The notes below the pieces were generated by a model. That model had not been told where the DNA came from and searched no databases. It saw only the letters and a list, made by a program, of their open reading frames with translations. A program made the position numbers and the translations under genes. Below, one piece after another: positions 58,622 to 64,000 of a DNA stretch of 64,000 nucleotides. Source of the stretch: SOJA01 sp964598485 (lineage in GTDB: Archaea > Thermoproteota > Bathyarchaeia > Bathyarchaeales > Bathycorpusculaceae); contig CAZRCD010000001.1 in assembly GCA_964598485.1 (NCBI GenBank), positions 310,001 through 374,000 of the forward strand. Direction: 5' to 3'. Numbering within the stretch: position 1 is the first letter of the stretch; each line of letters opens with the position of its first letter.

Positions 58622-59872
58622 TTAACGCTTAATTATGTTTTCATACAACGCGATTGTTCTTTCAGCTATCTTGTCCCATGTGAAATCGTTTAAGACCCTT
58701 TGTCTACCGTTTTTTCCAAGCCATTTCATCTTCTCAGGATTTTCTAAAGCACTGACTATACCCCAAGCGATGTCTGGTGGATGTCTGGGGTTAACGTGAT
58801 AACCGCATTGTTCATCGCCACATGGAATGACTATCTCCCGCATCCCGCTGACGCCAGCTGCTCCGACAACGACTGGGCGCTCCATGCTCATGGCTTCGAG
58901 GACAACTATTCCGAACGGTTCATAGAGGCTTGGGAAAACTGCTACGTCGCAAGCGGCGTAGTGGAGGATGCGTTCTTCTTCTGGAATGAATTCGAAGCGG
59001 AATTTCACAGAATTCTCCAGTCTCATGGTCTTGACTAAATTAGCTAGGTAATCTTGCAGATCGCCTAACCCTACTACGACAAGTTTTGCATTCGGTTTCT
59101 TCTGCAAAACATGGGGCATAGCCATTATAAGCCTGTCAACTCCTTTAACACCTACGAGTCTCCCAATGAACAAAATCATCAAGTCTTCATCTTTGATACC
59201 ATAAGAAGCTCTAAGCTTTCTAGATTGCTCGGTGTTCCCTGTCTCTGGATTATATTTTTGCTCGTCAACGCCGTTGTAGCACACTTGGATTCTGTCTTTC
59301 GGAAAACCAAGTTTTGTGAGTTCGTCTTTCATAGCGTATGAAACTGTTACAATTAGATCTGCTGCTTTTGCGCCGTGAAGCTCGATGTTGCTTACTACTT
59401 CTGAGCCGTTCCCAAGGGTTCTTCCTTTCTCAGTGGAGTGGACGTGAAATGCGAAGGGTAATCCAAGCTCCTTTTTGATGGTTATTCCAGAGATGGCGGA
59501 AAGCCAGTCATGTGCAATTACGATGTCGTATTTGAAGTCTTCTTTTCTTATGAGTTCGTTGACGAGTTTTGAAGCGCTTAGATAGTTGTAGATAAGGATT
59601 TTAGAGAACAAATTGATGCCTCGACCCCATTTCTTGATGTCTTCTGCAATAACATCTGGCAGCGAATCTGAAATGTCAATGTGTAATGGACGGTGAATTT
59701 CTATGCCACGCCAAATCTCTCTGGTTGGAAGGCTGCGGGTGTCATCATTCATTGTGAAAACAGTAACATCGTGGTCCATTAAAACAAACTTTCGTGTGAT
59801 TTCAGCTGCGTAAGTTCCTAAACCACCGACAATTTTCGGTGGATACTCGTATACTAGTACAGCCATTTTCAT
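58622..59872 (-). CDS. Glycosyltransferase family 4 / glycogen-synthase-like
   Basis: A 416-residue GT-B enzyme: VYEYPPKIVGGLGTYAAEIT opens like starch/glycogen synthases, FIGRLVGVKGVDRLIMAMPH and FPSLYEPFGIVVLEAMSMER hold the donor-binding E-x7-E motif. It may build glycogen or a glycolipid. The divergent DUF5752 regulator beside it supports a carbohydrate-storage role. Confidence 0.87.
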   Translation of the reverse strand: MKMAVLVYEYPPKIVGGLGTYAAEITRKFVLMDHDVTVFTMNDDTRSLPTREIWRGIEIHRPLHIDISDSLPDVIAEDIKKWGRGINLFSKILIYNYLSASKLVNELIRKEDFKYDIVIAHDWLSAISGITIKKELGLPFAFHVHSTEKGRTLGNGSEVVSNIELHGAKAADLIVTVSYAMKDELTKLGFPKDRIQVCYNGVDEQKYNPETGNTEQSRKLRASYGIKDEDLMILFIGRLVGVKGVDRLIMAMPHVLQKKPNAKLVVVGLGDLQDYLANLVKTMRLENSVKFRFEFIPEEERILHYAACDVAVFPSLYEPFGIVVLEAMSMERPVVVGAAGVSGMREIVIPCGDEQCGYHVNPRHPPDIAWGIVSALENPEKMKWLGKNGRQRVLNDFTWDKIAERTIALYENIIKR

Positions 59873-60041
59873 TGAATTTTCCCGTCTTACTATGTTTTTA
59901 AGCTTTATTAGTAATGAGTCCGCTATTATTTACGTTTTCGGAAGAAAAGAAGGCATTTTCCGTACACGCATTTTTCACTTTTTGAATAAGGCAATAGAAA
60001 GTCTGAAAAACAGATTGTGCATATAATAGTTATAGGATGTA

Positions 60042-60623
60042 GTGAAAATGAAACTGTCACCTGTTAAGAGACTGGTTCTTGAGACTATGTGGGTGCTTGA
60101 TGGGCCTGCTAAGGCTGTTAAGATAGCTGAAGAGGTTGGATTAGGTTTCCCTTCTGTTATGATGCACATTATAGGACTTACCAGAATGGGATACGTGATG
60201 ACGCCTGAAAAGGGGCGTTACATCATAACAGAAAAGGGAAAAAGCGCATTTGGTTTCCCGGAAATCAATGGAGAAAAGGCTCAACAGATCTTGGAGTACC
60301 TACCAGCAGAAAAATCATTTCACTTCTACGCGGATGTCGGAAAGCCCTTAAATGTTTTTGCAGCGAACCTCCAAGATTTCTGCGACAAAATCTTGAAAGT
60401 TGACGTAAGCTCTATAGAATTTCATACTGACCGAGGAGATTTTGAAGCGTGGTTCACAGCGTTAGGCGACATAGAACTTGGAAGAAAAATTTTGCTGATT
60501 AAAGAGAGAAGAGCGACTGGAGAGGAGTTACGCAATAGACTCTATGAAACTGTTAAACGTCGATGCGATGAACTCTTGAAAATAAGGCACGCAGTTGTGT
60601 CTAGTAATCAAACGCGGATCTAG
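60042..60623 (+). CDS. Winged-helix regulator with DUF5752 domain
   Basis: A 193-residue protein. Residues 3-70 are a winged helix (SPVKRLVLETMWVLDGPAKA, ITEKGKSAFG). Residues 90-180 match DUF5752: KSFHFYADVGKPLNVFAANL, SSIEFHTDRGDFEAWFTALG. DUF5752 domains often accompany glycogen and trehalose enzymes, so it may control the adjacent GT4 or the gluconeogenic FBP gene. Its stop overlaps the convergent fbp by 4 bp. Confidence 0.75.
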   Translation: MKMKLSPVKRLVLETMWVLDGPAKAVKIAEEVGLGFPSVMMHIIGLTRMGYVMTPEKGRYIITEKGKSAFGFPEINGEKAQQILEYLPAEKSFHFYADVGKPLNVFAANLQDFCDKILKVDVSSIEFHTDRGDFEAWFTALGDIELGRKILLIKERRATGEELRNRLYETVKRRCDELLKIRHAVVSSNQTRI

Positions 60624-61741
60624 AACGGTTTGAAACGTTCTTTGAGTCTTTCCAGAATCTGTGGCAGGGTTGTGTATTCCATCTCTTCAATGCCTAAACG
60701 TGCTGGTTCAAACTCACCCATACGTCTAAGCATAGAAGCATACTCCATGGCTTCATGCCTAGCCATGTCAAAAGCTGGATCATCAAACAAGTCAGCCACC
60801 ATAGGTTTTCCGTTATCATTCATTGCAATTTTGCCGTTTGAAACTTGAAAGCCTAAAGCAACAATCCTTGGAGGACCGTCAAAAACCGTGCATTTTGCGT
60901 CTTTTACACTAACAGGCATTAATGGACCCCAGTGGCTTCCACGCATCCATCCCGCAACCAGATAACTGTGCATGAAAGGCACAAGAATCTCACCTAAAGC
61001 TGGCAGCCCGTGTTGCGCACGTACAATAAGCACAGGATCATCCTTTCCAACGTATTTGCCAGCGATCTTCGAAAGTTTGGTTACGCTGCCGACGGCGCAT
61101 ATCAAGTCATCTCTAGCCCTCCAAACACGTGAAACCATGTATCGCCCTACAGTTCCAATGAGCCCAACTAGCTCATACACTTCTTCAGGACATTTGACAA
61201 CAACAATCTTATTCTCAACAGTATCCAATACCTCAAATTTGAAGCCGCCAGCCATGTCCGGATCAATTACAAGTCCAGCAGTATTCATTGCATCGGCAAA
61301 TGTGCGAAACAATGGAAGGTTAAAAGCACCAGCCGAAGTCTTGTCTGCTGCAAAAACGACAACTGGGTCAGAACCTCTTTCCTCTATTTCCATTTCAGCC
61401 ACTCCCGGACCCATGCCCCTCACGTTTCCGCTAAAGGCTGTTTTCAAAAGGTCTTGTCCAGCACCATAAAGCTTTAGTTCTAAGGCTTTTTTTGCGGCTT
61501 CTTGAAACGTGTTCCAAGCAAGCTTGTGAATTTCTGGATTTGATTCGCCTCTTCCGTGAACCATAAGAAGTTGCAGATCATCTCCAACATTGAAAACATG
61601 GTAATTGTTGATTAATCCTTCTTGTTTTGCCTTTTTCAGATTTTTCTCCGCAATATTAAATAGTGGTTCTGGGACAACATGATGCCCCGCTAAAGAACCA
61701 ACATCACATTTGATAAGGGAAATCGTGGTTTTTCTAATCAT
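60620..61741 (-). CDS. fbp: Bifunctional FBP aldolase/phosphatase
   Basis: A 373-residue archaeal type V FBPase: TTISLIKCDVGSLAGHH, NVGDDLQLLMVHGRG (metal Asp cluster), DKTSAGAFNLPL and IVALGFQVSNGK. It condenses DHAP with GAP and dephosphorylates the product to fructose 6-phosphate, committing carbon to gluconeogenesis. Full length. Confidence 0.95.
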   Translation of the reverse strand: MIRKTTISLIKCDVGSLAGHHVVPEPLFNIAEKNLKKAKQEGLINNYHVFNVGDDLQLLMVHGRGESNPEIHKLAWNTFQEAAKKALELKLYGAGQDLLKTAFSGNVRGMGPGVAEMEIEERGSDPVVVFAADKTSAGAFNLPLFRTFADAMNTAGLVIDPDMAGGFKFEVLDTVENKIVVVKCPEEVYELVGLIGTVGRYMVSRVWRARDDLICAVGSVTKLSKIAGKYVGKDDPVLIVRAQHGLPALGEILVPFMHSYLVAGWMRGSHWGPLMPVSVKDAKCTVFDGPPRIVALGFQVSNGKIAMNDNGKPMVADLFDDPAFDMARHEAMEYASMLRRMGEFEPARLGIEEMEYTTLPQILERLKERFKPF

Positions 61742-61834
61742 TATCTATCACTTCAAATAGGCTTCGATTGTAGGTTGAGTTGTTCGTCTTAAAAGATTTC
61801 CTAAAGAAAACTGTGTAAGTTAAATATGAAATGA

Positions 61835-62368
61835 TTGATAGCCAGTATTAGTGGCAAGGTGAGAAAATTCGTGAAGTTGCGGGCTATATCAGTGAAAATA
61901 CCAGAAGAAGTCTATAAGGAAATGATTTTACGAGTTCCAGAAGGAGAAAGAAGCAGCTTCATCCGAGATGGAATAATGGAGAAACTCCAAAAGACACCGA
62001 AACCCGACAAAATTCTGGAGCTGGAGCAAAGACTTAACAAAATGGAAAAGGAGTTTGCACAAATAAGAAAATATCTTGCAGACTTGGAACTGCTTACATA
62101 CGAACGCGGAAAAACAAATCCACACACCTTCTGCATAGATGAAATAGACCACAAAATAATAGATTATCTCATCCACTACAAAGGCGGAACCACACCAGAA
62201 TTGGCAGAATACCTCAAAACAAACAGATGGCTAATACTGAACAGACTCAGAAGAATACAGAAAAAATCCAAAAAACAACTTGGAAAATCCATAATAGACT
62301 ATTACGCTGGAGAAAAATCAGGCAAAAAAAAGGCGTGGTGGATGAACGAAGAACTAATCGAAACATAA
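61835..62368 (+). CDS. Ribbon-helix-helix / winged-helix regulator
   Basis: TTG 61835 opens the frame; GTG 61859 or 61871 is likelier because the RHH fold begins at KLRAISVKIPEEVYKEMI, with SSFIRDGIMEKL as second helix. A coiled coil (about 60-95) links to a C-terminal winged helix (DHKIIDYLIHYKGGTTPELA). Two DNA-binding domains in one chain suggest looping or a dual site. Target unknown. Confidence 0.72.
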   Translation: MIASISGKVRKFVKLRAISVKIPEEVYKEMILRVPEGERSSFIRDGIMEKLQKTPKPDKILELEQRLNKMEKEFAQIRKYLADLELLTYERGKTNPHTFCIDEIDHKIIDYLIHYKGGTTPELAEYLKTNRWLILNRLRRIQKKSKKQLGKSIIDYYAGEKSGKKKAWWMNEELIET

Positions 62369-62413
62369 CCATACACAACAACAATTAACTCCAGCCACGC
62401 ATAATTCTCTTTT

Positions 62414-62525
62414 GGGCCCGTAGCCGAGTATGGATTAAGGCGCCGAATCAAAAAAAGGATGCGCAAGCCTCCGGTCGTCAACGAGAGAAAGCCGGAGAAC
62501 AGGGGTTCAAATCCCCTCGGGCCCG
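62414..62525 (+). tRNA. Unusual tRNA gene, class II-like D arm, intron(s) likely
   Basis: The acceptor GGGCCCG (62414-62420) pairs with CGGGCCC (62518-62524), followed by G. TAGCCGA..TGG..AAGGC is a class II (Leu/Ser) D arm, and AGGGGTTCAAATCCCCT a perfect T arm. The 59 bases from 62442 to 62500 are too long and no normal anticodon arm with U33 is visible; CTCCGG/CCGGAG near 62469-62497 may be a variable arm or intron stem. G73 suggests Ser; identity is unresolved. Splicing at non-canonical sites or decay could explain it. Confidence 0.6.
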
Positions 62526-62627
62526 GAGGACCCCGTGCTCCAGCACGTCCAAGAGGGATTCCTCGGAAACGATAACGCTGCACGGCATGCATGCAATGTC
62601 CAAAACCGCCTTCTATCCTCCAGCTTT

Positions 62628-62638
62628 TCAAAAATAAT
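62628..62638. repeat. Direct repeat flanking the transposase remnant (left)
   Basis: TCAAAAATAAT, repeated identically at 63476-63486. It could be a target-site duplication, although it is longer than usual. Confidence 0.3.
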
Positions 62639-62797
62639 CATAAAAATACGGAAAATAATGAAAAAAATGCGTTAATTCTGCATCAGACGAACAAGGTGAT
62701 CCCCCGCAACAAACTCCCCCATTCTAATGGTACTCCTACTTCGACACACCAATCTATGAAGCCTTTCTCAACTTTCTTTTGGAGTGTCACTGATGAT

Positions 62798-63472
62798 TTA
62801 CACCTTTTCCACGGCGAATCCTCTATTCCGGCGTGGCTTGATGACGGCTTCTATCCCCTTCGTCTCAAGCAGTTCGTAGAGCCTTGAACTGTCGAAGGCT
62901 CTATCCGCAATGACCTTGGAGACTTTACCGTGACTTTCAGCCTTCCTCAACAGGTGTGGGAACACGCTTGAGTCGTGTGTGCCGTCTGTTGTGACCATCA
63001 TGGCTAAAGCCTCCTGCGTCTCCACGTCTACAGCGAAGAAGATTTTGACGCATCGTTTCTTCTTTCCATACTCACGTTCAACCCAGCCTCCAGCCTTGTG
63101 AACACTGACTCCAGTCGAGTCCACAGCTATGATGAGGTCGTTTGAACCTTCCAGGCTCTCGTATGGTGAGAGATCTACTCCTAGAATGCGTCTCCTAAGC
63201 CCAGAATAGTCTATTGACGGAAGCTTGGAAACCAGACGATTCAACACTCTGGTGAGCCTTCAAGCTGCCTGTAAGGAAACCCGAAAAGGTAACGTACAAC
63301 AGCCAAAAAATACGATGTAAGAGTTGGTTAAAGTGAAAGGTCGGCCTTCTTTACCTCGATTCATAGCCTCTAACTCGTCCGCATACCTCTCTAGAAACTC
63401 TAGGCTGAGAAGCAGCTCCCCACGCCTGACAAGCCGTTCATCAACACTCTTCTGGTCCATCAACACTCTCAC
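62798..63472 (-). pseudogene. Broken DDE transposase (IS5/IS4-like)
   Basis: Two frames make one gene: 63472-63260 gives MDQKSVDERLVRRGELLLSL and RPFTLTNSYIVFFGC; 63247-62798 gives SLPSIDYSGLRRRILGVDLS, LIIAVDSTGVSVHKAGGW (first Asp), KVSKVIADRAFDSSRLYELL (second Asp) and stops at FAVEKV before the final Glu. A frameshift near 63250 and a missing 3' end make it inactive. It lies next to the tRNA gene. Confidence 0.8.
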
Positions 63473-63475
63473 CCC

Positions 63476-63486
63476 TCAAAAATAAT
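63476..63486. repeat. Direct repeat flanking the transposase remnant (right)
   Basis: TCAAAAATAAT, identical to 62628-62638. Confidence 0.3.
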
Positions 63487-63574
63487 AGAGAAACGACAGA
63501 AAAACCTTAATTAATCCACAAAGCAGCGAAAACTTTATTTTCTACTTGATCAAATTTGAAGTTGGAAGATAACT

Positions 63575-63745
63575 ATGGCATATTTAACACAACCCCAGTC
63601 TGGACAACCTGTACTTATTTTGAAGGAAGGAACTTCCAGGAGTAGAGAGAAGGAGGCACAGAGAAACAACATAATGGCTGCTAGAGTAATCGGTGAAGCC
63701 ATCAAGTCTACGCTTGGGCCACGAGCGCGCGCGCAAAGAAAATAA
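63575..63745 (+). pseudogene. Thermosome N-terminal fragment
   Basis: ATG 63575 opens a perfect thermosome N-terminus: QPVLILKEGTSRSREKEAQR, NNIMAARVIGEAIKSTLGP. After LGP the conserved GMDKM is replaced by RARAQRK and TAA, exactly at a CG tract. About 56 of 550 residues remain, so it cannot fold as a chaperonin subunit. A complete copy presumably exists elsewhere in the genome. Confidence 0.85.
63724..63738. repeat. Alternating CG tract at the thermosome break
   Basis: AGCGCGCGCGCAAAG marks the exact point where thermosome homology ends; compare 3998 and 28347. Confidence 0.55.
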
Positions 63746-63791
63746 AATAGGGAACATTACATATGTTTAAAAGGAGTCTGTAGAGGCCAAG

Positions 63792-64000
63792 ATGTCTCCC
63801 GAGTCTGATAACAAAGAAATCGACGGTGGAAAAGAAGCTAAATGCACCAAAAAAGTAGCAGATCTCAGGTCTTCGCTAGAGAAGAAAACCAAACTTGAGG
63901 AGACGTATCTTAACCAGCTCAGATACGCTCGAGCTGACCTTGAAAACCTTCAGAAACATATACAGAAGCGCATCGATGAAGGAGTGACAAGGGAAAAGGC
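63792..64000 (+). CDS. grpE: GrpE nucleotide exchange factor, 3' end outside window
   Basis: ATG 63792 begins a charged helix and then the conserved GrpE block LEETYLNQLRYARADLENLQ, KHIQKRIDEGV. GrpE releases ADP from DnaK. The gene continues beyond the window; dnaK probably follows. A short spacer (46 bp) separates it from the thermosome stub, so both heat-shock genes may once have shared a promoter. Confidence 0.85.
   Translation, partial: MSPESDNKEIDGGKEAKCTKKVADLRSSLEKKTKLEETYLNQLRYARADLENLQKHIQKRIDEGVTREK

Noticed and set aside
62414..63486. tRNA-adjacent integrated element with att sites
   Set aside because: No integrase or repeated tRNA 3' end is seen; only an IS remnant is present.

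Overview
The window is archaeal. Evidence: a thermosome N-terminal fragment, Alba, Hel308, archease plus RtcB, the bifunctional archaeal FBP aldolase/phosphatase, a DUF2095 protein, a TrmO-type enzyme, many VapBC pairs, TATA-box promoters placed for leaderless mRNAs, and frequent GTG/TTG starts in an AT-rich background. A TACK-type lineage such as Bathyarchaeia fits the gene mix, but no rRNA is present and the assignment is a guess.

Layout. (1) 1-9.7 kb is a toxin-antitoxin hot spot: six VapBC pairs, an AbiEii-like nucleotidyltransferase, a DUF5678/retropepsin pair and many decayed fragments, including at least five remnants of one protein family with a GGHC-LIP motif. (2) 9.7-16.8 kb is a phosphonate locus: PEP mutase fused to a nucleotidyltransferase-like domain, split phosphonopyruvate decarboxylase, iron-type alcohol dehydrogenase (phosphonoacetaldehyde reductase), a stand-alone cytidylyltransferase and two CDP-alcohol phosphotransferases with altered motif residues. 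Together these could make 2-hydroxyethylphosphonate, activate it with CTP and attach it to a lipid or glycan. (3) 17-28.3 kb is a surface-glycan region with glycosyltransferases, an Alg14/Alg13-like fusion, an NDP-sugar epimerase, a flippase plus three decayed copies of the flippase 5' end, a seventh VapBC pair and several broken genes. (4) 28.6-30.5 kb has an OB-fold protein, Alba and small proteins. (5) 30.6-45.1 kb is a metal-uptake island: two DtxR/MntR-like regulators, several FeoA proteins, three FeoB systems (one split), a FeoC-like protein, a methyltransferase-FeoA fusion, archease, RtcB, TrmO and a minimal SufCB pair. Three loci share a leader of about 130 bp with TTAGR-N4-YCTAA boxes. 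(6) 45.5-48.7 kb encodes a second minimal Fe-S assembly set (two cysteine desulfurases and an IscU-like scaffold).

(7) 48.8-62.4 kb is mostly housekeeping: Hel308, adenylosuccinate lyase, an asparagine-synthetase-like protein lacking Cys2, an HDAC-fold deacetylase, ferredoxin, a membrane protein with ribophorin-I-like architecture, glycosyltransferase GT4, DUF5752 regulator, FBP aldolase/phosphatase and an RHH/wHTH regulator. (8) 62.4-64 kb has a tRNA gene of unusual sequence, a broken IS transposase, a thermosome stub cut at a CG tract, and the start of grpE.

The most notable signals are the phosphonate locus, the ribophorin-I-like protein, the methyltransferase-FeoA fusion with the shared DtxR-type leaders, and the repeated flippase 5' ends.
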